A stretch of DNA of 64,000 nucleotides, taken from assembly GCA_963823755.1 (NCBI GenBank), contig CAWGMP010000017.1, forward strand, positions 1-64,000, in the 5' to 3' direction. Within the stretch, counting starts at the first letter, position 1. Each line of letters begins with the position of its first letter. This document shows, in pieces, positions 9,257-17,585 of the stretch. Origin of the DNA: GCA-003244245 sp963823755. GTDB taxonomy: Bacteria; Actinomycetota; Actinomycetes; Mycobacteriales; Pseudonocardiaceae. A model generated the notes under the pieces. That model had not been told where the DNA came from, made no database searches, and saw only the letters and a list, made by a program, of their open reading frames with translations. Position numbers and translations under genes: made by a program.

Positions 9257-10582
9257 CTAGGGGGTCGAATCGATCAGTGCATCGACGTCGACAGGGTTTC
9301 CGGTGGCGTCGGTGACGGCCGCCTGGCGGACCGCCGTGGCCAGTGCCTTGAGGCGGCGGACGTCGGCATAGATCGTGCCCAACTGGCCCGTTTCCCGGGC
9401 CTGCCGAGCGTACTCGTTGGGGTTGACGCCGTGGCGTTGTGCCTGGTACACGATGCGCTCACTGAGCTCGTGGTCGGTCACCGAGAGTTTCTCCGCGTCG
9501 GCGATCGCGTCGAGCAGGAGGTGGGTTCTGACCGTCTCCTGCGCAGCGTTTCGCAGGTCGATCTCGAACTCCTCCGCGGTGCGGCCCTGCTGCTCCAACC
9601 ACCGGCCGAGCTGCTTCTCGTCGCCTTGGAAGGCGTTGAGAGCATCGTGTTTGCGCGACTCGAACTCAGAGTCGACGATCGACTGCGGCAACGGGATCTC
9701 GGTGGCGGCAAGCAGCGCCTTGAGCACCTCGTCTCGAGCCTGCACGCCCTGCTGCATCGCCTTGGCCCGGCCCAGCCGCGTGCGCAGATCGGCACGGAGC
9801 TCATCGAGGGTGTCGAACTCGCTGGCGACCTGGGCGAACTCGTCGTCGGCCGCAGGCAACTCTCGTTCTTTCACCGCTTGGATCTTCGCCGTCACCTCGG
9901 CCTGCTTTCCGGCATACTCTCCGATGGCCACCGTGGTGGTGAAAGCCCGCTCCTCGCCCTGTGAGGCCCCGACCAGGGCGTCGTCGATACCCTCGATGAG
10001 TTCGCCGGAGCCGATCCGGTAGGACAGGTCGGTGGTCGCCAACTCCGCGATCTCTTCACCGTCGATGGTCGACGACAGGTCGACTACCACGAAGTCGTCC
10101 TGCTGCACGGGGCGCTCAACCGTGGTGAGGGTGCCGAAGCGGGACCGCAGCCCGTCGAGCTGCTCGTCCACTTCAGCGTCGGTGACCTCGACGTCGTCGA
10201 CGGACACCGCGACATCGCCGAAGGCAGGCATCGCGATCGCCGGCCGGACGTCGACCTCGGCGGTGAACGCGAGGTGGTCGCCATCCTCGATCTTCGTGAT
10301 CTCGATCTCCGGACGGCCGAGCGGGTGAACCTCGGAGGAGGAGACGATCTCGGCGTACTTCGCCGGCACCACCCCGCTGACCACCTCCTCGAGCACCACA
10401 CCTCGACCCAGCCGCTGCTCCAAGATCCGAGCCGGCGCCTTACCGGGCCGGAACCCCGGGATGGTGACCTGCTGGGCGATCTTCTTGTACGCGCGGTCGA
10501 AGTCAGGCTTCAGTTCATCGAACGGCACCTCGACGTTGATCTTCACCCGCGTCGGGCTGAGCTGTTCGACGGTGCTCTTCAC
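9257..10582 (-). CDS. tig: Trigger factor, ribosome-associated chaperone/prolyl isomerase
   Basis: Trigger factor binds the ribosome exit tunnel and protects nascent chains. The ribosome-binding signature GFRPGKAPARILEQRLG is at about residues 43-59, followed by the FKBP-type PPIase domain (about 150-240) and the helical C-terminal arms. Length 441 aa is normal. ATG at 10582. The order tig-clpP1-clpP2-clpX is conserved in actinobacteria. Nothing unusual in the protein. Confidence 0.96.
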   Translation of the reverse strand: MKSTVEQLSPTRVKINVEVPFDELKPDFDRAYKKIAQQVTIPGFRPGKAPARILEQRLGRGVVLEEVVSGVVPAKYAEIVSSSEVHPLGRPEIEITKIEDGDHLAFTAEVDVRPAIAMPAFGDVAVSVDDVEVTDAEVDEQLDGLRSRFGTLTTVERPVQQDDFVVVDLSSTIDGEEIAELATTDLSYRIGSGELIEGIDDALVGASQGEERAFTTTVAIGEYAGKQAEVTAKIQAVKERELPAADDEFAQVASEFDTLDELRADLRTRLGRAKAMQQGVQARDEVLKALLAATEIPLPQSIVDSEFESRKHDALNAFQGDEKQLGRWLEQQGRTAEEFEIDLRNAAQETVRTHLLLDAIADAEKLSVTDHELSERIVYQAQRHGVNPNEYARQARETGQLGTIYADVRRLKALATAVRQAAVTDATGNPVDVDALIDSTP

Positions 10583-11454
10583 GGACTACTCCTCGCAAGA
10601 AAGATGGGAAAGCACCGGCTGAGCCATCGCCGCCGGGCAGGAGATGCGCATCGAGTCTAGGCGAGGGCTTCGATCCGGCCGCCGGGGGCGCCTCCTCACG
10701 CGGGAGCATCGCCGTCGGGATGCCGCCTGCCCGGCGCCACCGGTCGATCCGCGGTGGACTGGTTACGGCGCGGACCACGAGCAGAACCCCCAGTATGGAT
10801 AACGTTTCCGTCATAACTGCAGGAGGTGAACATCTCGACGCCGCCCGGACGACCTGCATATGCTTCCGAGGTACGGGAGTTCACCGGGCACATCGACCTA
10901 CTGAACTGACGGCTCCGGTGGTTAAGGAACCGGTAGTTCGGTAGAAGACGTCGTTCGTTCCTGCCTGCTCATTCGCCATCAGTGTTTCCGCCCACGGCCC
11001 CAGGATCGGGACGAACGAGTCACCCCCGCGCACGACTGGTAGGTCTCGCGCTCTTTTCCTTCCAGCGCAGATCAAACACCGCCCGGGTAACCAGCCCCGA
11101 ACCGTGCGCTGTTCTGAGCTGGACTCGTCCTGGGGGCCACCAAACCGACGAGGGAACTGACAGGACCACGCCATCGACGCCGGAGCAGACAACCATCCCG
11201 GCATCTGGATCGCCCGCTGCGGTCATCACCTGTCCGGGAACACCCCGCTGTCCGACGTCCCCCAGGGACGCCGCTGCCCGTCCGGTGCCCGCTGGAGCCC
11301 GCCCACGGGAGCTGAGCAGTGATCGAGATAACCGACCGCGTCCCCGGCGAACACGCCCGGCTAGGTGTCCTTCCAACCCGGGTGATCATGGCCTTGACAG
11401 CATCATCATCCCAGGTCAGCAGCGCACCTATGCCATTCCACGACCCGTGTGCTG
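10583..11454. other. Gap with no recognisable gene
   Basis: About 870 bp upstream of tig. It must contain the tig promoter, but no clear -10/-35 pair was seen. A perfect Shine-Dalgarno-like run (aggaggtga, near 10822) has no ATG or GTG at normal spacing. Six-frame translations show no family similarity. From here to 22.6 kb the sequence is largely remnants. Confidence 0.5.
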
Positions 11455-11559
11455 CTGTCTGCCACCTGTTCGGCGGAAGTCACCACGGACCACGTCTACC
11501 TCGACCTGATCACCCCGCCTGACGAATCAGACGATCACTTTGAGTGCCTTTCCTCGTAA
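11455..11559 (+). pseudogene. C-terminal remnant of the 13115-13681 protein family
   Basis: The frame LSATCSAEVTTDHVYLDL followed by ITPPDESDDH and a stop is clearly homologous to the last 35 residues of the intact protein at 13115-13681 (ASCSAEVTTEHVYLALITPSDEPDDH). No N-terminal part is found in front of it. A third, N-terminal remnant lies near 44.4 kb. Confidence 0.75.
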
Positions 11560-11629
11560 CTGCTGGAGAGGGGTGCCGGCGGCGGAGACGACAGACCCGG
11601 ACAGGCTGGACTCACCGCCTCAGCCTCGC

Positions 11630-12127
11630 TTAGAGCAAGGATAGGCCCGTCGTCATCAGGGTGCACAGAGTCGTCAAAACCATAAAACAGAACGTGATAC
11701 GACTTTTCATGTCCTCTACGATCTTGACCTGTACCGGCTCACCACTCGTAGCGGCAGGTGTCCCGAGTCCGACATCTCCACGTTTTCGCCCTCGACCGCT
11801 TGCGGGAGGCTGTTCCCAGACCTGTCGACGTTTTCCCATCCTGGCGCGGGCCTTCGTCGTGAAATGGTACTGCCAACAACCGAAGATGACTCCGTAGGAT
11901 CGAAGCCTGCACGGGTGACCGTCCTTTACGGTGGCTACGCCGCATCGGTTCGGTATTTGCATACCCAAAAACCAGCTTGGGATAGCGAGACCGATAGGCG
12001 TATAGAGCGCCATCGTGAGCAAGTCGTGATGCGAAAAAACGTAGATTCCGTAAAGTACAATACTGATAAGGATGACCCACGAAAGCAGATAATCGTCTTT
12101 CTGCCTACGACCTCGCCGAGCCACCAT
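11630..12127 (-). CDS. Membrane protein with Cys-rich cytoplasmic segment, hypothetical
   Basis: Two hydrophobic segments near the N-terminus (LLSWVILISIVLYGIYVF and LYTPIGLAIPSWFLGM), then a conserved-looking segment with CGVATVKDGHPCRLRSYG and GCWQYH that could bind metal, and a C-terminal hydrophobic stretch ending in GLSLL. Codon use is less GC-biased than neighbours, which suggests transfer. Start at ATG 12127 because GGTGGATGGGGGC precedes it; the frame is open to a TTG at 12172. I do not recognise a named family. The pattern Cx(7-8)PCx(9)C..H resembles short metal-binding motifs seen in other actinobacterial membrane proteins of unknown role. Confidence 0.6.
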   Translation of the reverse strand: MVARRGRRQKDDYLLSWVILISIVLYGIYVFSHHDLLTMALYTPIGLAIPSWFLGMQIPNRCGVATVKDGHPCRLRSYGVIFGCWQYHFTTKARARMGKRRQVWEQPPASGRGRKRGDVGLGTPAATSGEPVQVKIVEDMKSRITFCFMVLTTLCTLMTTGLSLL

Positions 12128-12350
12128 GCCCCCATCCACCAGCACTTCAGCAGTGATCTCCCGCACATCCAATTGTTGCTGAGCACGGGCTCATGCAGGT
12201 TGCGACGTTCGGGCGGCCTCACACGTTGACCTGCGATAACCGACGCGAGACAGAAGCACCTAGCGTTGACACACTACCGGACAAAGCTCACCCCATGACA
12301 GGCTCGACCAGAGAACGGAAACTCCTCACAGGAGGCCGCCAGGAGGACAG

Positions 12351-12545
12351 ATGCCGACGGTTGCACACCAGCGACATATGGCGCCAGGTCGGCACGTGCC
12401 CATGTCACTGGGTGACTGCAAGCTGTCACCGGGACTCAGGGCTGCGAGGCCGGTTGCAACACCCTACGGAACGGTCAACGCCGGAAACCATAGCAAGAAC
12501 GCCATGCGCGAAGCGTTCGACAGCATCGAGTGGGACGACCTATGA
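12351..12545 (+). CDS. Small protein with strong ribosome-binding site, hypothetical
   Basis: A 64-aa frame begins at ATG 12351 directly after AGGAGGACAG, one of the best ribosome sites in the region. The acidic, aromatic C-terminus (FDSIEWDDL) contrasts with a basic N-terminus. It has a single cysteine. No family is recognised and no modification enzyme is adjacent. It sits between a membrane-protein gene and a tRNA-derived attachment-like site. Confidence 0.4.
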   Translation: MPTVAHQRHMAPGRHVPMSLGDCKLSPGLRAARPVATPYGTVNAGNHSKNAMREAFDSIEWDDL

Positions 12546-12599
12546 GCAGTCGTTGCCACATTCAGCCAGCGTATCGATCTTGATCCGACCTGTTTTACC

Positions 12600-12645
12600 T
12601 GGTCGGGGTGGCGGGATTTGAACCCACGGCCCCTCGCTCCCAAAG
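12600..12645 (-). other. 3' half of tRNA-Pro(TGG), probable att site remnant
   Basis: Read on the minus strand this gives the anticodon loop TTTGGGA, the T-arm GTGGGTTCAAATCCCGCC, the acceptor strand CACCCCGA and a CCA end. The 5' half (acceptor, D-arm) is absent; the sequence upstream of the loop is unrelated. A 3' tRNA half beginning at the anticodon loop is the normal footprint of tyrosine-integrase attachment sites. No integrase gene is seen nearby. Confidence 0.7.
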
Positions 12646-13114
12646 CCTCGGCAAGCCGTGTGTGTTGGTGTGAGGAAGGTAGCTCCCCTGCACCGACGCG
12701 GTGGTGGAGGTTGCCTGGAGTGGCTGGCGTTGTGAGTCGTTGCTACACGGCTGCTACATGGTCGATCGCGGCGACGTCGATGGTGAGTCCATGGTGACCA
12801 CCTAATCCCGAACTTCCGGCAGCTGGGGGTTGCAAGGGTCGTTCGCGTTCGTCGCGGGTCGCTGCCGGATGGTTCGGAGCATTGCTGATCGACCCTGTTG
12901 CTGTACTTCGCTGCTGTACAGCTGAGTTCCGCGCATTGGCCAGGACTAGTTGCGTGTGGGCGAAGTGGACCAGGCGCGGGACCTGGTGTCGTGCTGGGTG
13001 AGTAAGTGAGATCAGGGGGCGCACCCGCTCTCTGGTGAGGCGGCCGAGGGCTGGTGTTGCGAGCACCGACCCATGGCCTTGATCCCCAACCCTAGGAAGA
13101 AGGGTGGAGACCCG
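12646..13114. other. Gap with no recognisable gene
   Basis: About 470 bp between the tRNA-Pro half and the hypothetical protein at 13115. No coding similarity in either strand. The last 40 bp include the leader gccttgatccccaacc, which is also found in front of the 44.5 kb remnant and so belongs to the repeated family. Confidence 0.4.
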
Positions 13115-13681
13115 ATGTCAGACCCTACGCAGCTTGACCCGGACCGGATCCGGGTGGCTATGGATCGCGGTGAGGTAGTCGAGCTGGACGGCGGCACACT
13201 CGTCCTGGACGGCGAGCACTCCCCGAGTGTGGTGTTGCGACTGGCGCCGTGGCGTGCTCGGTCGATGGCCCGCGTGTTGCAGGAGTGGTCGTCGGTGTCG
13301 CAGATTTTTCAACATCCGACCCGGCCGCATTTGAATGAGGTGGACCTGTCGCGGACGTTGGAGTTGGCCGCTGCGGTACTCGGTGGTGACGGTGGGCCGA
13401 TCGTGCGGTCGCCTCGCGACCCGCGTGTGATCCATAATCGGCAACGCTTGGCTGCCGTGTCGGTTCTGGGTGAGCGTGAGGCGCACCTGTCTGCGGTGCA
13501 GCGCCTCGCCCTGGTCGACGCCGCCGCGTGGTGGCTCTCAGAGCCCAACGGCGGCGAGGACTTGGCCTACGCTCTACTCACGGCAAGCTGTTCGGCGGAG
13601 GTCACGACGGAGCACGTCTACCTCGCCCTCATCACTCCATCCGACGAGCCAGACGATCACAGCGGGGACCAGTCCTCATAG
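13115..13681 (+). CDS. Hypothetical protein, intact member of a dispersed family
   Basis: 188 aa, no signal peptide or membrane segment. The N-terminus RVAMDRGEVVELDGGTLVLD looks like a small beta-rich module; the middle is helical and the C-terminus ends in an acidic tail (DEPDDHSGDQSS). Start at ATG 13115 with GGTGGAGACCCG before it; 13073 is also in frame. Related fragments occur at 11455-11559 (C-terminal part) and 44290-44514 (N-terminal part with the same leader DNA), so the gene family has been duplicated or carried in repeatedly, probably with mobile elements. Function unknown. Confidence 0.65.
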   Translation: MSDPTQLDPDRIRVAMDRGEVVELDGGTLVLDGEHSPSVVLRLAPWRARSMARVLQEWSSVSQIFQHPTRPHLNEVDLSRTLELAAAVLGGDGGPIVRSPRDPRVIHNRQRLAAVSVLGEREAHLSAVQRLALVDAAAWWLSEPNGGEDLAYALLTASCSAEVTTEHVYLALITPSDEPDDHSGDQSS

Positions 13682-14046
13682 CTGTTGGCTCAACGGGATC
13701 CAACCGCGTATCTGCGCGAACCCTGGGGCTATGACAAGGGCTCGGCGACCACGTGAGGACCCTCGTTCTCGGGTCACCGGGTCTTCGTCGTGCACACGCC
13801 GCCGGCGGGCCGGCCGCCCACAACGCAGCAAGGACCAGCTAACGAGTACGGCGGCCAGAGGCCGCACTTGACCCCCAGAACGTGGGAGTAGGCGTTTCTG
13901 ATGGTCAGCCATGGTGCAGACGCCGTGTGCGCGAGCGATCGACGTGCGGGTTGTTCGCCTCCGCGCAGGACGTGTGGTCCCCAAATGGTCCCCAGCCAGA
14001 AAGCTCCGCCTACTCCCCTGCCTCCCCCTCGTCCTGGCCGCCATCT

Positions 14047-14125
14047 CGTCGCGGTGCTGAAGTCAATGGTGGCCGAAGGTCATCGCGCAGTGACGCGAAG
14101 CGCCATTGACTCCAGCACCGCGACG
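14047..14125. repeat. 23-bp inverted repeat, hairpin
   Basis: Arms at 14047-14069 and 14103-14125 pair at 22 of 23 positions around a 33-nt loop that itself contains tcgcg...cgcga. No T-run follows, so it is not an obvious intrinsic terminator. It lies in non-coding DNA within the tRNA-fragment zone. Confidence 0.75.
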
Positions 14126-14418
14126 TGGACGATCGCCAGGCGTGTGAGGGGGAGCCCCCAGAACAGATCCCGTCGGTGTGAACGACCAGCCGACATCGCC
14201 TCCGGCACTGCCGATCACGGCACTGGCCAAGGGATCGGCAACGCGGAATCTGCTGATTCTCGGACTGTCGTTTCGGTTAGTTGCTGATAGATACGATGAC
14301 CTCGGATTTTTCCGATCACGAGCGCTGACGCCTGCGGTCTTTTTTCACTGTCCGGATGTCCTTAAGTGACCGAAAAGTATCCAAGTGATCATGAAATGTC
14401 TCTCCCGTCAAGCGGGGT

Positions 14419-14560
14419 CTTCGTGCTATCCCGTCGACAGGCGCAGCCCGACCGTGCCGTGTCAAAGGGGGCCCGATCTGGGATCGGGAGCGTGAAGGAG
14501 GGCGCGCCCCCTTTGACACGGCACGGTAGCCCTTGGGGAGGTGGTCGGGATAGCACGAAG
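14419..14560. repeat. Nested inverted repeat of 142 bp (15 bp outer, 20 bp inner arms)
   Basis: Outer perfect arms cttcgtgctatcccg (14419-14433) and its complement (14546-14560); inner perfect arms at 14452-14471 and 14507-14526, built around gtgtcaaaggggg and ccccctttgacac. The side spacers are 18 and 19 nt and do not pair well, and the central loop (14472-14506) contains cccgatctgggatcggg. This could be a structured RNA, a miniature transposable element or a replication/attachment structure. No gene overlaps it convincingly. Confidence 0.8.
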
Positions 14561-14769
14561 GCCCACCTGCGTCCGCAGCGTTGCTCCGGTCAGGTGATCC
14601 CGGAGACTGCCGGGATGCGGGGCGGCGAGCGCCCGCGGTTGGCTGTGGGGGACCCGGTGTCCGGCTCGGTGTGTGGACGGTGGTTCACCTGGCTCGTTGG
14701 GGGGCGGTGCATCGTCGGTTGCTGGTGGCCGTCCGACTGAGCACGAGATGCTAGGGCTGCGCAGTGTCA

Positions 14770-14802
14770 TGGTTCGGGCCGATCCAGGACTCAAACCTGC
14801 GG
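14770..14802 (-). other. Possible decayed tRNA 3' end
   Basis: Minus strand reads a T-arm-like GCAGGTTTGAGTCCTG followed by ATCGGCCC and, three bases on, CCA. The T-stem is imperfect and no anticodon arm can be traced, so the tRNA species cannot be named. Reported because five clearer tRNA halves surround it. Confidence 0.3.
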
Positions 14803-14912
14803 CCTAGCCGGACGGTTCCCGATCATGCCGACGTTGAGCGGACCTCCTGTGGCGGGTTGACGGGGAGGTGTTCCGGTGATGGGCGCGCCTGGCGGGCGCA
14901 TGAGGCGAGGGG

Positions 14913-15129
14913 TTGGCCCTGACGACCAACCGTGAGCGTGTAACTGAGCTGTACAGGGAGCACCGCACAATGTGGTCAGCGCTGCCACTGGCCAAGGTGC
15001 GCACGCAAGCTGGTGACCGCGATCGCGACCAAGGTCGGCGCCCTGATGTGGGCGAATACTGATGATGAGGACGACAGTGACGAGGACGGTTCAGCAAGCG
15101 CACCCGAGCCTACCCAGCAGGTCAACTGA
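14913..15129 (+). pseudogene. C-terminal remnant of a frameshifted protein
   Basis: One frame gives TTNRERVTELYREHRTMWSA, then after a one-base slip near 15005 the other gives LVTAIATKVGALMWANTDDE and an acidic tail ending in a stop at 15127-15129, followed 15 bp later by a hairpin. Both halves look like real coding sequence. I do not recognise the family; acidic-tailed proteins of this kind occur in actinobacterial mobile elements, but that is inference. Confidence 0.45.
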
Positions 15130-15144
15130 GACGAACCGCCCGAA

Positions 15145-15176
15145 CGCCAGGCGCCATGAGTGCACGGCGCCTGGCG
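15145..15176 (+). terminator. Hairpin after the 14913-15129 remnant
   Basis: Perfect 11-bp stem CGCCAGGCGCC / GGCGCCTGGCG around a 10-nt loop, 15 bp after a stop codon. There is no T-tract, which is common in high-GC actinobacteria. Confidence 0.6.
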
Positions 15177-15190
15177 CTTCCGCTGGCCGG

Positions 15191-15250
15191 GGCAGAAGAT
15201 GCGGAATTTGAACCCGCGAGGGCTATGTACCCCAACACGATTTCCAATTC
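15191..15250 (-). other. 3' half of tRNA-Ser(GGA), probable att site remnant
   Basis: Minus strand: anticodon loop TTGGAAA, a long variable arm (GTGTTGGGGTACATAGCCC), T-arm CGCGGGTTCAAATTCCG and acceptor CATCTTCTGCC. The 5' half is missing. Several differences from a normal tRNA-Ser are C-to-T changes, suggesting drift after loss of function. Confidence 0.6.
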
Positions 15251-15408
15251 CACTCGGCTGCGTTCAGTGCGGTTCAGGAGGTCACCGGGACCAGGTCAGC
15301 AGGGACGGGAGCAACGGTGGGACTGGTCCGAACGTCGCTGAACTGAGCGCCAAACTGAGCCCCTGCCGCTGCGACGCTCGGTCCGGCCCGAGCTGTGCAG
15401 GAGGGGGG

Positions 15409-15715
15409 TTAGGGGGCGTGCAGAGGTTCTGGTGACGGCGTGGTGATTGCCAGTGGTGGATTGTCTAGTCCCGGTCGGGTGTGATCGTCGTGGCGCAGGG
15501 TCTCACTGTCTGGGTCTTGGGTGAGCGAGACCAACCAGTTTCGGGCGTACGTGACAATGTCGGTTCCGCGCAGGACGGTGACCCCGCCGCAGATGAACGC
15601 GACCCCGCCCAGGAGTTCGAGCTGCCTTGTCCAGGTCGGTCTGGATCAGCACTGCCGAGGTCGCGAAAATCATTGCCACGATCGTCGCGCTAGGCGGTCC
15701 GAGGCGACGCCTCAC
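15409..15715 (-). pseudogene. Small membrane protein, one frameshift
   Basis: From GTG 15715 the minus strand encodes RRRLGPPSATIVAMIFATSA and LIQTDLDKA; a one-base slip near 15630 then gives LELLGGVAFICGGVTVLRGT, DIVTYARNWLVSLTQDPDSE and a proline-rich tail to a stop at 15409. Two hydrophobic segments suggest a membrane protein of about 100 aa. Family not recognised. Confidence 0.45.
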
Positions 15716-15915
15716 CGGGCTTGACTGCGCAACTCCCGACTGCCAGCCTGGACCCTGCGGGTGACTCGGCAACCAGGCCCGCCTGGTTGGTAGCTGTAAT
15801 AAGGCCTTGACGATGGATTTAGCGGGCGAGGTGGGCACGTAATTGACACGGGAGGTGGATCTTTCGCAACCTGCTCGAACTTCTTCGAGCCAGCGCAACG
15901 CGACGGAGGAGCGGA

Positions 15916-16434
15916 ATGCGGCCATCTGACTGGATACAGATTGCAGCAGCATCCTTTGTCTTCCTTGCGCTAGTCTTGAATATCCTGCAACTCCGCCAGG
16001 TCGCCCGTCAATCGGCAGCATTTGTACGATCGTTAGAACAGGGAGCCTATGGGTCCTTTGTGAATAAAAATCTTGAAATAAAAGCAACTCACTTTCTTCT
16101 TGATCCTGAATTGCTTGCGTGGTATCTCTCGGGGAGAGGATATATTTCGACATCATTCGAGGAAAACAAGCGACGGCTTTACGTACTTGTTGAACTCGAA
16201 TCGCACGAGAGCAACTTTCTTAGCCATGCAAGCGGCCTACTTGCGGGCGAGATCTGGGCGGCCTGGAAGACGGTGATGGCGCATAGTTTCGCCACTGACG
16301 AGTACAGGGAGATGTGGCCAGTAGCTAGAAAATTTTACGCAGCGTCCTTCGGGATCTTCGCGGACAATGAGATTATGCCCATGGCAGAAAAGGTACGCAA
16401 GGGTCCAGGGTTCATGCAGCAGGCTGTAGTATAA
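15916..16434 (+). CDS. Membrane-anchored hypothetical protein
   Basis: 172 aa with one N-terminal transmembrane helix (IQIAAASFVFLALVLNILQL, about residues 7-26) and a charged, mostly helical cytoplasmic domain (FVNKNLEIKATHFLLDPELL, YREMWPVARKFYAASFG). GC content and codon use are clearly lower than neighbours, a sign of transfer. ATG follows GGAGGAGCGGA. In plan it resembles the protein at 28355-29101 (short TM anchor plus soluble helical domain), though I see no direct alignment. The domain plan recalls anchored proteins of unknown function common in Streptomyces. Confidence 0.75.
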   Translation: MRPSDWIQIAAASFVFLALVLNILQLRQVARQSAAFVRSLEQGAYGSFVNKNLEIKATHFLLDPELLAWYLSGRGYISTSFEENKRRLYVLVELESHESNFLSHASGLLAGEIWAAWKTVMAHSFATDEYREMWPVARKFYAASFGIFADNEIMPMAEKVRKGPGFMQQAVV

Positions 16435-16518
16435 ACGGTAGTAAGGACGCCATGGGCAGCGGCCGGACGGGGTGGGACGCCGCACGACCCGGTAAGGAGC
16501 GGGGCACGGGTTCCGTTC

Positions 16519-16542
16519 GGCTCATAATCCAGAGGTCGCAGG
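16519..16542 (+). other. Fragment of initiator tRNA-Met(CAT)
   Basis: Bases CTCATAATCCAGAGGTCGCA with flanking GG match the anticodon loop, 3' anticodon stem, variable loop and start of the T-arm of actinobacterial tRNA-fMet (CTCATAACCCAGAGGTCGCAGG), with one C-to-T change. The 5' stem strand does not pair, and the match ends inside the T-arm. Confidence 0.45.
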
Positions 16543-16616
16543 GGCACGGGTCTGCGTTCCTGGGCACGGCGAGGACAGGGCTGCTGGGCCGCGAGTCAGG
16601 CCGCCAGTGGAGTACT

Positions 16617-16663
16617 GAACTTTCAAGCTGGTCATGCTGGTTCGATCCCGGTCGCCCGCTTCA
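16617..16663 (+). other. 3' half of tRNA-Gly, decayed att-like remnant
   Basis: Ends GGTTCGATCCCGGTCGCCCG followed by CTTCA, matching the T-arm and acceptor of tRNA-Gly (normally CGCCCGCTCCA). The anticodon region CTTTCAAG looks like CTTCCAAG with changes. No 5' half. Actinobacterial tig is often preceded by tRNA-Gly and tRNA-Pro genes, so this and the 12.6 kb piece may derive from resident genes. Confidence 0.5.
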
Positions 16664-16774
16664 CGACAGGGGAACCGCTATGCCCTATCCGTGCCCGAGA
16701 AGTGCCGCACAGGTCAAGTGCTGATGATGTTCTCGCAGGTCAGCGCGTAGGAATCGCTCACGCTGCGGTGTCCG

Positions 16775-16819
16775 TTCCTAAACCGTGTGTCGCAGGTTCG
16801 AATCCTGCCGGGGGCACCA
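16775..16819 (+). other. 3' half of tRNA-Arg(CCT), probable att site
   Basis: Anticodon loop TTCCTAAA, then ACCGTGTGTC, a perfect T-arm GCAGGTTCGAATCCTGC and acceptor CGGGGGCACCA. The identity of tRNA-Arg(CCT) is clear and the sequence is undecayed, but the 5' half is missing. It marks the boundary in front of the nuclease/AbiE defence remnants. Confidence 0.7.
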
Positions 16820-16891
16820 AGCCAGAGCCGTAAGTCGGCCCTGAGCTGCGCATTCGTGGTGCGTCCGGTGGTGCGAGACTCGAACTACAGC

Positions 16892-17585
16892 TCACAAGCC
16901 GTCGAGCATCGCTCGCGCCTGATCTCGGCCCGCCAACCGGCCGGCGGCCTCCTCCGCACAGAACAGGCGCGTCGCCTCGCGCCCGAAGAACCGGTCCACC
17001 AGCTCGGGAAGGTCGCAGAGCAGCTCTGACAAGGACTCGCCGTCCCACACCTCGAACGCGATGCCGACCTCACCCAGCCGGGCGGCGGCGGCCTCGATAG
17101 CCTCGCCCGCTCCGACCGGACCGCGGCTACCCGGGTGGCGAACACGTAGATGTCGGTGCGGCGCGCCCACGTGCCATCGAGAAAGTCGTCGACCGCGGTA
17201 GCCAGATCGGTCGCCGTCGTCTGCGCCACGTTGCGGCACTGCACGATCCGGTAGAACCGGCCGGTGGCGCCGGGCGAGCGCATGCGGCAGTACAAGTCGA
17301 TCCCGTGCTGATCTTGGCCGCGTACCCGTACAACTGCGCATGCACGACGTCGCCGAACCGGCGGGCAAGCTTGAGCACGAGCCGTTCAAAGTTCTCCGGC
17401 GTCAGCTGCTCGAACGGCAGAACCTGCGGCCGGGTAGCGATCAGCGGCGGCGTCGCGTCCGAGGGCCCCTCCAGCCACACCGGAACAGGATCAAGGTGAT
17501 CGCCCGGGTCGTCGCCACCATCGACCGGATCACCGCCCGTCGGCGCCTCGTTCACGAGCACAGCACCGCCCGGTAGGGTGTCCAC
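16892..17585 (-). pseudogene. Mrr-like nuclease-domain protein, frameshifted
   Basis: Joining three frames (slips near 17305 and 17125) gives PFEQLTPENFERLVLKLARR, AQLYGYAGQDQHGIDLYCRM, YRIVQCRNVAQTTATDLATA and WARRTDIYVFATR, ending VWDGESLSELLCDLPELVDR FFGRE. The order E...GIDLY...QCRN is the D/E-x(n)-QxK-like core of the Mrr/PD-(D/E)XK restriction-endonuclease fold that often forms the N-terminal effector of large NTPases in actinobacteria. Here the frame stops after about 230 aa with no NTPase part. Asparagine in QCRN replaces the usual lysine, so even a repaired protein may be inactive. Confidence 0.55.

Noticed and set aside
10797..10915. Short frame after a perfect aggaggtga near 10.82 kb
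   Set aside because: No ATG/GTG at proper spacing and no similarity beyond about 25 codons.
14178..14369. 63-aa plus-strand frame MNDQPTSPPALPITALAKGS...
   Set aside because: Looks weakly coding, but has no ribosome site and no recognisable family; left out as a feature.
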